Shown: positions 7,683 through 14,264 of the stretch, one piece after another
How positions within the stretch are numbered: the first letter of the stretch is position 1
Layout of the letters: the number at the start of each line of letters is the position of its first letter
DNA from: [Clostridium] symbiosum
GTDB lineage: Bacteria > Bacillota > Clostridia > Lachnospirales > Lachnospiraceae
DNA: 50,690 bases
Direction of reading: 5' to 3'
Assembly: GCA_021769625.1 (NCBI GenBank)
Contig: JAETSN010000045.1
Span: forward strand, 1-50,690
Made by a program: the position numbers and the translations under genes
Notes under the pieces: generated by a model
Told to the model about the DNA's origin: nothing
The model's input: the letters and a program-made list of their open reading frames with translations, nothing else
Database searches by the model: none

Positions 7683-7696
7683 TTCTCTAATCCTCC

Positions 7697-7870
7697 CTAA
7701 AATGTTGCTCTGTCGTATTGTCTCTGACTGATTTCCCCGTTCTTGCAGAGACTATCAATCCAGCAGGACCAGATGTACTGCACTCTGCAATAATCATCCC
7801 GGCGCTCCCGCAGATACTTTTTGTAGTTACCCTCATACACCTCGTTAATGAATTTTCTTTTCAAAGTCAT
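7697..7870 (-). CDS. Small basic hypothetical protein
   Basis: 57 residues starting MTLKRKFINEVYEGNYKKYL, basic and helical, ending QYDRATF. GGAGGAG lies about 8 bases before the ATG at 7870. It sits between two other small genes with 15-base gaps. Good ribosome site and operon position support it; no family recognised. Confidence 0.7.
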   Translation of the reverse strand: MTLKRKFINEVYEGNYKKYLRERRDDYCRVQYIWSCWIDSLCKNGEISQRQYDRATF

Positions 7871-7885
7871 TACTCTCGCTCCTCC

Positions 7886-8044
7886 TCACTGTATCTGCTC
7901 ATACCACGCTTCTACATTGGATGTTTCCAGTTCTTTCACCCTTCTCTGCGCTTCCTTTCTCGATTGCGTTACCATGTCTTCCGTGAAAATTCTGGAGCCA
8001 AAACATTTCTCGGAAGTGTAATAATATACTGCGAATAATGCCAT
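7886..8044 (-). CDS. Small hypothetical protein
   Basis: 52 residues starting MALFAVYYYTSEKCFGSRIF, with a short hydrophobic N-terminus then a charged helix. GGAGG lies upstream of the ATG at 8044, and the spacing to both neighbours is operon-like. No family recognised. Confidence 0.65.
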   Translation of the reverse strand: MALFAVYYYTSEKCFGSRIFTEDMVTQSRKEAQRRVKELETSNVEAWYEQIQ

Positions 8045-8056
8045 GTCTTATCCTCC

Positions 8057-8290
8057 CTATCGAAAAGCATATTTCCATGTCTTAAACGGATCAAGCAACC
8101 TCTCCGGATACCCTGTCATATGAAGTTCTCTGGCTTCGTTTCTGATTGCTTCCACCGTCTCATTGCTGCATCCATGATCTTTTGCTCTCCAAGCAAGTCG
8201 GTACAGTTTGGTCGCTTCCTGTTCTGCAATTCCTTCCAGTTCATCTCGAATCTTTCTTAATTTTCTTACCTCAAACACGCTTACCTCCAT
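8057..8290 (-). CDS. Small hypothetical protein
   Basis: 77 residues, helical, rich in Arg and Glu, starting MEVSVFEVRKLRK. GGAGG overlaps the end of the preceding gene, and only 3 bases separate the two, so translation is coupled. No family recognised. Confidence 0.7.
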   Translation of the reverse strand: MEVSVFEVRKLRKIRDELEGIAEQEATKLYRLAWRAKDHGCSNETVEAIRNEARELHMTGYPERLLDPFKTWKYAFR

Positions 8291-8293
8291 GTT

Positions 8294-8560
8294 TTACACC
8301 TCCTCGAAGAAAGTAACTGCAATTCTCGCTATATCGAAGCAAATACTTGTCAGTTCCTGGTCTGTATTACTGTGCTCCATGATGTCCAGCGCAATCTCCA
8401 CAATGTCATCTGTAGTAATATTCTCTTTGTCCCCTGCCAGGTCATTCAGCAGATGATTGTAGGCAGCGTTGTCTCCTCTGGTGTACCAACGCTTTGCGAT
8501 GCAAAGATTTCTAAGGTCATCTTCCCTGATTTTTCTGACTTCTCTGTATCCATATTTCAT
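8294..8560 (-). CDS. Hypothetical protein, first gene after P1
   Basis: 88 residues starting MKYGYREVRKIREDDLRN, helical and acidic. GGAGG lies about 8 bases upstream of the ATG at 8560, directly after the downstream operator of promoter P1. No domain recognised. Being promoter-proximal under a strong regulated promoter, it may be an early or switch-related product. Confidence 0.75.
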   Translation of the reverse strand: MKYGYREVRKIREDDLRNLCIAKRWYTRGDNAAYNHLLNDLAGDKENITTDDIVEIALDIMEHSNTDQELTSICFDIARIAVTFFEEV

Positions 8561-8573
8561 ACTGTCATCCTCC

Positions 8574-8632
8574 TTACCAACTGGTAATTTTTATCTTGTC
8601 ATTATCTTATCTTACCAAATGGTAAGTGTCAA
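8574..8632 (-). promoter_or_regulatory. Operator-controlled promoter P1
   Basis: On the minus strand TTGACA (8632-8627), 17 bases, TAAGAT (8609-8604). The perfect 14-bp palindrome TTACCATTTGGTAA (8625-8612) fills the spacer and TTACCAGTTGGTAA (8587-8574) lies over the start of the transcript, 38 bases centre to centre. A repressor bound to both would block polymerase. It is the cleanest of the promoter set. Confidence 0.85.
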
Positions 8633-8703
8633 TCATTAAATTTATTTTTTCTTGATTTTTGGGAAACTAAACGATATGCTTTATATAATGAAGAAACTGC
8701 TGA

Positions 8704-8868
8704 ATGAATGAACTTCTGAGAGCCTCTGAAATGCCTCTGGATTCATTTTATCCTTTTACCGAAGGAGATATTGAAAAATTCTGTAGGATTGGCTGGGACT
8801 CGATACGTCAAAAAATCATTCTGGAATTTATGCAGATTGTACATTCTGATATGCGTGTGAGAGCATAA
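8704..8868 (+). CDS. Orphan plus-strand small ORF
   Basis: 54 residues on the strand opposite almost all other genes, starting MNELLRASEMPLDSFYPFTE and ending SDMRVRA. TATAAT occurs about 15 bases before the ATG, but there is no clear ribosome site or -35 box. Composition looks protein-like (Trp, Cys, ordered charge). It may be a remnant of a longer gene or a small regulatory protein. No family recognised. Confidence 0.35.
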   Translation: MNELLRASEMPLDSFYPFTEGDIEKFCRIGWDSIRQKIILEFMQIVHSDMRVRA

Positions 8869-8907
8869 CCGCCGACATCGGTTTGCGTATATATTCTTTT
8901 CTTTTTA

Positions 8908-8944
8908 TGGTTATGGTACTGGTAATGGTACTGGTACTGGTTAC
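8908..8944 (+). repeat. Tandem ACTGGTA repeats
   Basis: Direct repeats built on ATGGTACTGGTA. The first contains ACTGGTAA (8918-8925), which equals the right half of the phage operator. They lie beside three 12-bp iterons and an AT-rich stretch (8886-8907). They may be binding half-sites, or part of a replication origin. Confidence 0.5.
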
Positions 8945-8949
8945 AGTGG

Positions 8950-8985
8950 ATTTTCCAACGGACTGTCCGTAGGATTGTCCTATGG
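8950..8985 (+). repeat. Three 12-bp iterons
   Basis: Three consecutive units ATTTTCCAACGG, ACTGTCCGTAGG and ATTGTCCTATGG. The middle one and its flanks (8959-8976, 18 bases) are identical to a segment inside the replisome organizer gene at 49384-49401. No gene on either strand is evident here, so these are not simply coding repeats. Probable binding sites of the replisome organizer. Confidence 0.65.
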
Positions 8986-8998
8986 ACGCAGAAAACTG

Positions 8999-9106
8999 TT
9001 GACTTTTTCAGAGATCGGGCATATTATAATCTTAGCTAAGAAATCGGAGAGTATTCCGTAGCCAAAGCGAAACCCCAGAGAGGCCAGTCTCTGGGGTTTC
9101 TTTTTT
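8999..9106 (+). ncRNA. Putative antitoxin RNA with promoter and terminator
   Basis: On the plus strand TTGACT (8999-9004), 17 bases and TATTAT (9022-9027) predict a start near 9034. The transcript would end at the strong terminator at 9069-9106, giving about 73 bases. Bases 9038-9060 nearly repeat bases 9182-9206, the plus-strand copy of the toxin start region, so this RNA can pair with the toxin ribosome site and start codon in trans. It also converges on the toxin mRNA 3' end. This is the arrangement of RNA II in the pAD1 par locus. Confidence 0.6.
9069..9106 (+). terminator. Strong terminator between toxin and antitoxin RNA
   Basis: A perfect 13-bp stem (GAAACCCCAGAGA with TCTCTGGGGTTTC), 6-base loop, then TTTTTT on the plus strand. 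On the minus strand the same stem is followed by GCTTTGG, a weaker T run. It may serve both converging transcripts, as in par-type loci. Confidence 0.85.
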
Positions 9107-9109
9107 GGG

Positions 9110-9205
9110 CTAGCTGTCTTTATCATTTCGGTCTAACCACTTGCGGATGTAATAGCCAGTTGCACTCGCCACAACCGAAACAAGAAATCGGAGTATGTAT
9201 TCCAT
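9110..9205 (-). CDS. Fst-like small membrane toxin (type I TA)
   Basis: 31 residues: MEYILRFLVSVVASATGYY as a single membrane helix, then a charged tail (IRKWLDRNDKDS). This hydrophobic-then-Asp-rich plan is typical of Fst/Ldr and related Firmicutes type I toxins that damage the membrane. AAAGGAGGTGAGG precedes the ATG, and an extended -10 box (TGATATGAT) lies 40 bases upstream. The stop lies just past the shared terminator, and an antisense-type RNA converges on it. The function is inferred from architecture; a small holin-like protein is the alternative. Confidence 0.65.
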   Translation of the reverse strand: MEYILRFLVSVVASATGYYIRKWLDRNDKDS

Positions 9206-9245
9206 AACCTCACCTCCTTTCTGCTGGAGGCGCGACAGCAAAAAT

Positions 9246-9254
9246 ATCATATCA
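9246..9254 (-). promoter_or_regulatory. Extended -10 promoter of the toxin mRNA
   Basis: TGATATGAT on the minus strand is an extended -10 element (TG, one base, TATGAT at 9251-9246). It would start a transcript near 9239 with a 34-base leader before the toxin ATG. The -35 box (TTGTGG) is 20 bases away and poor. Confidence 0.5.
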
Positions 9255-9287
9255 CATCGTTTCGATGCTTTCCACAACTTTAGCAAC

Positions 9288-9328
9288 AAAAAAATCCCCT
9301 CCGCTGGTCAGTCCAGACAGAGGGGTAT
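9288..9328 (-). terminator. Terminator after the endolysin gene
   Basis: On the minus strand an ACCCCTCTG ... CGGAGGGGA stem around a 12-14 base loop is followed by TTTTTTT. It lies 13 bases after the endolysin stop and closes the late operon. Confidence 0.85.
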
Positions 9329-9340
9329 CTTTTTATTATT

Positions 9341-11119
9341 TTACAGTCTCTTCGTGTGCTCCAGGGCAATCCAACCCGCTCCGCTCTTTAAGCGTCCCCA
9401 GGTATATCCTCCAGCGCTCTGCGTCTCAACGATAGTGTAGACTCCTTTCGGGCAGAATCCGTTATTCCCGTAGTTCGTACCGGGTCCTTTACGGATATAC
9501 AGATCAGAGATGCTGACCTGTACCTGGAAACTTCCAGAAGATGCCGCTGTGCTTCCGCCGGAAGAAGCTGCGCCTCTGTAGGTGCAGTAGGCTTTATCCA
9601 CATTGATCCAGCCTGCTCCGCTCTTCAGTTTTCCCCATGAGCCATTCTGAATCTCCGTGATCGTGTACATGCCCTTGTCTTTGATGGAGCCATTCGTCCC
9701 GTAATTGGTTCCAGGACCTTTCCGAATATTGAGTTCATCCACATCGACCTTGTACGTTCCGGTCTTGTAAGCAGCGCCAGAAGAAGCACTGCCGCCAGAA
9801 GAATTTGATCCCCCTGATGCGGCTCCAGCATAGGAGCAGTAGGCTGTGCTGACGTTAATCCAACCAGCGCCTGATTTGAGTTTACCCCAGGAGCCATTCT
9901 GGATTTCAGTAATTGTGTAAGTTCCTTTGTCGGTAATAACACCGTTGATTCCGTAGTTTGTTCCAGGTCCTTTGCGGATGTTGAGGTCTGCGACATTGAC
10001 TTTGTACATACCGGTCTTGTAGTTTCCTGAGCCGCCGCCTGTACTTCCACCGCCGGTTGTTCCTCCGCCGGAACTCCCACTTAACTGTGCTGTTACCCGG
10101 TTTGCCACATCTCCGAGCCTGGAGTAAAGCCAATCGCCAGGGCAGGATTTATTTGCAAACCAGCGGTGTACGGTAAGAACCATCTCGTTTGATTTCGGGC
10201 TGTAATTCAGGGCAGTGTTCTTATCTCCGAACCAGAGCAGCTTGGTCTTCCCATTCCTCCGGCAGATGTCAACGCACAGCGCAATCAGCTTCTCATATAC
10301 CGCATTTGTCATAGCATACGGATGTGTCTTATCGCTGGCGCACTCGATTGTTACCGCCCTCTGATCGTTTGCGTTGCTGGAAGAACACCAGCTTCTATTT
10401 CCTTCGTCTACGCACAGAACCACTCTTCCATCGCTGCCAATCCCGTAGTTGCAAGAAGCCTGAACATTAGAAGTATCGAAGCATCCGCCGATAGACTCCG
10501 CCGAAAGCTGTCCTACTACACAGTGCGGCGTGATCCGGTCGATAGCGTGTGTTCTTGTGCCGCTGTGGTTAGGGCTTTTCACTGTACAATTTACTAAGCT
10601 ACTGTTACTCATACCTGTGTCCTCCTTGTCATACTGGGTTAAATCCCATCTCTCAATCAGGCTGCAAAGTTTGTCCACATAGGCGATGTCTGTGGCATAT
10701 CCTCCAGCCTTAATCAGTTCTGCCGCTCTCCGGTAATCTTTCTCCCCGGAAAGCCCTTCGTATCTTCTCTTGCTGCCATTCATGGCACCATTCAGGTAGC
10801 ATGAATGGTCTTTGATGCTTGTCAGAATGTCCGGATATTTCCGAAAGTCTGCCGTAATGGTGTAGACAGTTCCATCCGGCTTCTGCTCGTTGGTCTTCTT
10901 GGTGTACTTGCTTACCCCGTCCCATACGGAATCCCATGTGTTCCCGGAAAGAGAGCATTTCATTCCGAAAAGGTTATTTGCGTTGACTGCAAGTTCCGTA
11001 CTGCCATACCCGGACTCCAGACACGCCTGCGCCGCTGTAATAGATGCCAGCACTCCGCTTGTCTTCATGTCCTGCGCCGCAAGAGGACCGATCTTCTCAA
11101 CAAATTCTTTTTCTGTCAT
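9341..11119 (-). CDS. Two-domain endolysin with three SH3 repeats
   Basis: 592 residues. Residues about 1-160 form a glucosaminidase-type (GH73-like) domain with ACLESGYGST carrying the likely catalytic Glu. Residues about 175-345 form an amidase_2/PGRP-like domain with THAIDRITPHCVV and a late HRW...KSCPGDW zinc/catalytic set. Three near-identical bacterial SH3 repeats, each with NIRKGPGTNYG or YIRKGPGTNYG, follow on Gly/Ser linkers and should bind the cell wall. Start ATG at 11119 follows GGAGG by 5 bases. It lies just after the holin gene, so it is the phage lysin. Confidence 0.95.
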   Translation of the reverse strand: MTEKEFVEKIGPLAAQDMKTSGVLASITAAQACLESGYGSTELAVNANNLFGMKCSLSGNTWDSVWDGVSKYTKKTNEQKPDGTVYTITADFRKYPDILTSIKDHSCYLNGAMNGSKRRYEGLSGEKDYRRAAELIKAGGYATDIAYVDKLCSLIERWDLTQYDKEDTGMSNSSLVNCTVKSPNHSGTRTHAIDRITPHCVVGQLSAESIGGCFDTSNVQASCNYGIGSDGRVVLCVDEGNRSWCSSSNANDQRAVTIECASDKTHPYAMTNAVYEKLIALCVDICRRNGKTKLLWFGDKNTALNYSPKSNEMVLTVHRWFANKSCPGDWLYSRLGDVANRVTAQLSGSSGGGTTGGGSTGGGSGNYKTGMYKVNVADLNIRKGPGTNYGINGVITDKGTYTITEIQNGSWGKLKSGAGWINVSTAYCSYAGAASGGSNSSGGSASSGAAYKTGTYKVDVDELNIRKGPGTNYGTNGSIKDKGMYTITEIQNGSWGKLKSGAGWINVDKAYCTYRGAASSGGSTAASSGSFQVQVSISDLYIRKGPGTNYGNNGFCPKGVYTIVETQSAGGYTWGRLKSGAGWIALEHTKRL

Positions 11120-11163
11120 GTTCGCCTCCATAAAAGGCGCCCCGGATTTCTCCGGGGCTGCGC

Positions 11164-11406
11164 TTACTGTTCATCCGTATTTTCTTCAATGGTAACTTCG
11201 GTTTCTGCGCCGATATTCGCCGCATCCGTCATGCCTTCTCCGATGATATAGGCGATCAGGGTTGCTCCGCCCATGATGATTGCCGTAACCTGAGTAACCG
11301 AATTGTCAGTCGCTCCTGCCGCAATCATAATCGGTGTTACGAATCCAACCACTGCCGCCCAAAACTTACGGCTTGTCAGCTTCTTCGCCCAGTTAATGTT
11401 CTTCAT
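11164..11406 (-). CDS. Phi-LC3-type holin
   Basis: 80 residues. An N-terminal INWAKKLTSRKFW motif is followed by two membrane helices (about 17-32 and 40-56) and an acidic, Asp/Glu-rich tail. That is the pattern of the phi-LC3 holin family, which opens the membrane to release the endolysin. GGAGG precedes the ATG. It sits directly upstream of the endolysin, 44 bases away. A short hairpin (AGGCTC/GAGCCT, about 11435-11450) lies in its leader. Confidence 0.9.
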   Translation of the reverse strand: MKNINWAKKLTSRKFWAAVVGFVTPIMIAAGATDNSVTQVTAIIMGGATLIAYIIGEGMTDAANIGAETEVTIEENTDEQ

Positions 11407-11540
11407 GAAAACTTACCTCCTGTATAATTTTCCTTTTTAGGCTCTGTGAGCCTCTGATTGTTGTCTGGTTGCGTTTTATCCCCGTCAATAAGGATTTGTT
11501 TGCCTGCATGATAAAAGCAGGAAATTAAGACGTTTAGCCC

Positions 11541-12095
11541 TTACCTCCGGCTGTGCATCAGTTCACTGATTTTTTCTACTTCGTGCATCGGTATGACCTC
11601 CAGATTCCGCATAGCTGGCTGGACCTCAGAGTGAACATGCCCGTTTCCGTCCAGCTCCTCATAATCCTTAAAGATCTTCCAGAACGCTTCTGCTTCCATC
11701 TCAGACCACGCCAGCATAGGATTCTTTTCCTTGCTGGTAAAGTAGCGGTATGACTGCAAGAGCCTGTCCCGCAGCTTATTCCTCTCTCTCTTTTGATTTG
11801 CGGCTTCGATTTCTTCCAACCGGTCTATGTTCTTTTTTTGCACTTCTTTCAGATCGTTGATAGCTTCTGTGAACTTCTGCTGTATATCTATGCTTTGCTC
11901 TCTCCATTTCGGATAAAGGCTGATCTGGTCGAGGCAGGTCTGGATTTTTTCATCCCTCTCCCTTTCCGTATCATGCTGCTCAATTACCTCTTTTTTCCAC
12001 TTGTTGTACAGCTTCTTCATGTAGATAATTGCGGCGGCACAAACAATTACGCTCGCAACCGTCAGTTCTCCAAATACTTCAATAACAGCGTCCAC
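11541..12095 (-). CDS. Membrane-anchored coiled-coil protein
   Basis: 184 residues from a GTG. A single N-terminal membrane helix (about 5-27), then a long charged coiled coil to about residue 120. It lies between the DGR and the holin, so it may belong to lysis (a spanin-like or holin-accessory role) or to virion structure. No named family recognised. The ribosome site before the GTG is weak and the upstream small frame overlaps its start, so translation may be coupled. Confidence 0.7.
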   Translation of the reverse strand: MDAVIEVFGELTVASVIVCAAAIIYMKKLYNKWKKEVIEQHDTERERDEKIQTCLDQISLYPKWREQSIDIQQKFTEAINDLKEVQKKNIDRLEEIEAANQKRERNKLRDRLLQSYRYFTSKEKNPMLAWSEMEAEAFWKIFKDYEELDGNGHVHSEVQPAMRNLEVIPMHEVEKISELMHSRR

Positions 12096-12166
12096 GTTTC
12101 TTTCCCTTTCTTTGTATTTTTGCCCCGTCCTGCCCGGCGCTGCGGCTCTTCTCTGATCCGGTTCAT
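12062..12166 (-). CDS. Very small basic ORF
   Basis: 34 residues starting MNRIREEPQRRAGRGKNT, strongly basic. GAGGATC precedes the ATG; it overlaps the previous gene by 5-6 bases as well as the start of the membrane coiled-coil gene. It could be a real peptide or merely a translational coupler. Not recognised. Confidence 0.35.
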   Translation of the reverse strand: MNRIREEPQRRAGRGKNTKKGKETWTLLLKYLEN

Positions 12167-12171
12167 GATCC

Positions 12172-12345
12172 TCACTCTCCTTCCAGCTTACTCAAAAGGG
12201 AATCCATCTCCACGATAGATTCCCTCGCCTCGTTGCTTATGATGAAATTTTCATAGTGTCCGATCTCGGTAATCAACTTACGGATTACTTCATTCTGGGA
12301 CTCAATAATATGATTTTGCAATTCAAGCAATTCTTGACTGCTCAT
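12172..12345 (-). CDS. Small helical hypothetical protein after the DGR RT
   Basis: 57 residues starting MSSQELLELQNHIIESQNEV, helical and acidic. GGAGGAGG precedes the ATG at 12345, and the frame overlaps the end of the reverse transcriptase gene by 23 bases. Operon position and ribosome site support it. No family recognised. Confidence 0.7.
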   Translation of the reverse strand: MSSQELLELQNHIIESQNEVIRKLITEIGHYENFIISNEARESIVEMDSLLSKLEGE

Positions 12346-13441
12346 AAGTTACCTCCTCCTGGTTCTTATCGTGAGTAAGGACCAGATTATCCAGAATACT
12401 TTTTATCAGGGCATCACTATCGCAATGCTCCAGCATACCGAGATAACTTTGCAATGTATCTGTAACGTCCTGCATCGTAACCTCGTAATTTGAATATTTT
12501 ACAGACAATCCCCTCAGCGCTCTTTTTATCCTGAGACTTGTGCTTTTTCGGATTACTACATGATCCGCCCACAGACGGTATCCAACAAATTCAATCCCTT
12601 GGCTGATGGGGCGGATACACGTTTTCTTATTCAGATTCAGTTCCAGTTCTTCCAGAAGAAATTTCTCAATCTGGTCTTTCCAGAAACGAAGCTGCATTTT
12701 GTCATTGCCAAGGATAATCACGTCGTCCATATAGCGAATATAAAAATGGATACACAGAACTCTCTTGCAAAATTGATCCAGCGCATCCAGATATAAATTC
12801 GCAAATACCTGAGACAGTAAATTTCCAATCGGCATTCCGACATCATACAGGCGCTCCTCCAGCGGCACATCTCCAGGAGAGCATCCCGGTGGCAATCCGA
12901 ACGGCGTATGGTCGCAATCTATAATTCCGTACAGCACATCCAGCAACCTCTGGTCCTTAATCTTATTTGCCAGAATCTTCTTCAATACCCGGTGGGATAC
13001 TCTGTAAAAATATTTGCTGATGTCCAGTTTCAAATAAAACCACTGTCCGTCTTTACGACTCACTTGCTCCAGCCAGTATTTCAGCCGGTTCATAGCACTA
13101 AGAGAACCACGACCAGGTATGCAACCATAGGAATCCTCTATGTATCCTTTTACCAGTATCGGATTGATTACCCGGTATATCGCCCATTGAATGATACGAT
13201 GCCTGAACGATATTGACATAATCATTCTTTTCTTCGGCTCGTAGATGTAAAATATAAAATATTTGTCTATCTTGTAAGTGCCATTCAGGATTTCCTGCCT
13301 CAACTCATTCAGCAGCGCCCAGGAATCCAAATTATAAATCAATACATCCTTATTGTATCTGCGTCCATTGGAGGCATCCTCTAAGGCAAGGTACAGATTG
13401 TCCATCGAAAATATGGTATCGAAAACGTTCTTAATTTTCAT
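12323..13441 (-). CDS. DGR reverse transcriptase
   Basis: 372 residues. The catalytic motif YMDD is at about residues 237-240 and IGNLLSQ at 205-211 matches the IGxxxSQ motif typical of DGR reverse transcriptases, which make adenine-mutated cDNA. YLKLDISKYFYR carries the other active-site Asp. ATG at 13441 follows GAGG; a TTG just before is possible. It lies downstream of avd and the template repeat in the order target, avd, TR, RT, as in Bordetella phage BPP-1. It copies TR RNA to diversify the tail-tip gene. Confidence 0.97.
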   Translation of the reverse strand: MKIKNVFDTIFSMDNLYLALEDASNGRRYNKDVLIYNLDSWALLNELRQEILNGTYKIDKYFIFYIYEPKKRMIMSISFRHRIIQWAIYRVINPILVKGYIEDSYGCIPGRGSLSAMNRLKYWLEQVSRKDGQWFYLKLDISKYFYRVSHRVLKKILANKIKDQRLLDVLYGIIDCDHTPFGLPPGCSPGDVPLEERLYDVGMPIGNLLSQVFANLYLDALDQFCKRVLCIHFYIRYMDDVIILGNDKMQLRFWKDQIEKFLLEELELNLNKKTCIRPISQGIEFVGYRLWADHVVIRKSTSLRIKRALRGLSVKYSNYEVTMQDVTDTLQSYLGMLEHCDSDALIKSILDNLVLTHDKNQEEVTYEQSRIA

Positions 13442-13780
13442 CAATACCTCTTTGTCAAAAGTCTATGTGTTGCAGCTTTCGCCGTGGCTACTTGCAGCTT
13501 CCATAGTTGTTTCCGGTTTGTGTGTCTCCCCGGAAACGACTCTACCCACTTTCAGGAGCAGAGCCCTTTTTCTCCTGCCTTTCAGCCCGGAGCGGAAATA
13601 GACTCCTTTATCCTCTCGCACTGTCGAGTAAAGCGGAGCGGAAGCCGATGTTGCTGTTCGAGTTCGACCGAGGGTTGTTCAGGTTCACGTTGAACACACC
13701 GGCGTTGGAAGTGTTGTTCCAGCTGCCACCGCAAATCGGCAAGCGCAATAGCCTATTCCCAAAGGAAACGCCCCGCCATT
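13442..13780 (-). ncRNA. DGR template RNA region (TR plus spacer)
   Basis: The 339 bases between avd and the RT gene contain no supported gene. They hold the template repeat (13630-13746) and about 185 bases downstream of it. In BPP-1 the segment just downstream of TR is needed to prime cDNA synthesis, and this spacer is GC-rich and can fold (for example GTTTCCGG/CCGGAAAC at about 13508-13535). Confidence 0.75.
13630..13746 (-). repeat. DGR template repeat (TR)
   Basis: A 117-bp copy of the variable repeat. On the coding (minus) strand it has 25 adenines in 15 codons, ten of them AAC, which is how TRs maximise diversity. All 16 differences from the variable repeat fall at these adenines; all other bases match. 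Boundaries are set by the last matching bases on each side. Confidence 0.97.
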
Positions 13781-14203
13781 TCAGCGGGGCTGATAACCTT
13801 TCTTGTTCTTGACCGGAGCATCTTCATACAGCCACTTCTTGTAACCTCCGAGCATACTCCCGATCTCTTTGGAACGCCGTGTCCACTCACTAAAAGACGA
13901 GGAGCCTTTCAGATATTTCATTCGGTACGCAAGTGTTATAAAATCCTGAAGCGCTTTGTTCTTCATGTCCAGATTTTTATGCGGCGTTTTCTTTGAGTAC
14001 GCCCACTCCAACTCGTTTGCCAGTTCCAACATTTCTTCCATGCAGAGCGCCATCTTGTCTCCCAGCAATTTCTGGTGTGGAACCGACCATTTCTCTATGA
14101 GGGGGAGTGCGTACTCTATCATGTCAATAATTTTCATCCGGATTTTCAGGTTTTCTACTTGCTGCTCCCCTGTTGCCGTTTCATTCTTTTCTGTAAGCGC
14201 CAC
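13781..14203 (-). CDS. avd: Avd, DGR accessory variability protein
   Basis: 140 residues from a GTG preceded by AAGGAGG. Four amphipathic helices of about 20-25 residues separated by short turns match the Avd/S23-like four-helix bundle. Avd forms a basic pentamer that binds the reverse transcriptase and is required for homing. The C-terminus is basic (KNKKGYQPR). Location between VR and TR is the standard place. Confidence 0.93.
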   Translation of the reverse strand: MALTEKNETATGEQQVENLKIRMKIIDMIEYALPLIEKWSVPHQKLLGDKMALCMEEMLELANELEWAYSKKTPHKNLDMKNKALQDFITLAYRMKYLKGSSSFSEWTRRSKEIGSMLGGYKKWLYEDAPVKNKKGYQPR

Positions 14204-14229
14204 GGTATTCCTCCTTCAAAAGCTGCAAA

Positions 14230-14249
14230 TGCTCTGCTACCGCAGAGCA
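14230..14249 (-). other. DGR hairpin/cruciform downstream of VR
   Basis: An 8-bp perfect inverted repeat, TGCTCTGC ... GCAGAGCA, with a 4-base loop GGTA on the coding strand. It lies 28 bases past the VR end and 15 bases past the target gene stop. Hairpins with an 8-bp stem and GRNA tetraloop just downstream of VR are known to promote target homing in BPP-1; GGTA fits GRNA. Confidence 0.75.
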
Positions 14250-14264
14250 ATCAGTGTCTCAGTG

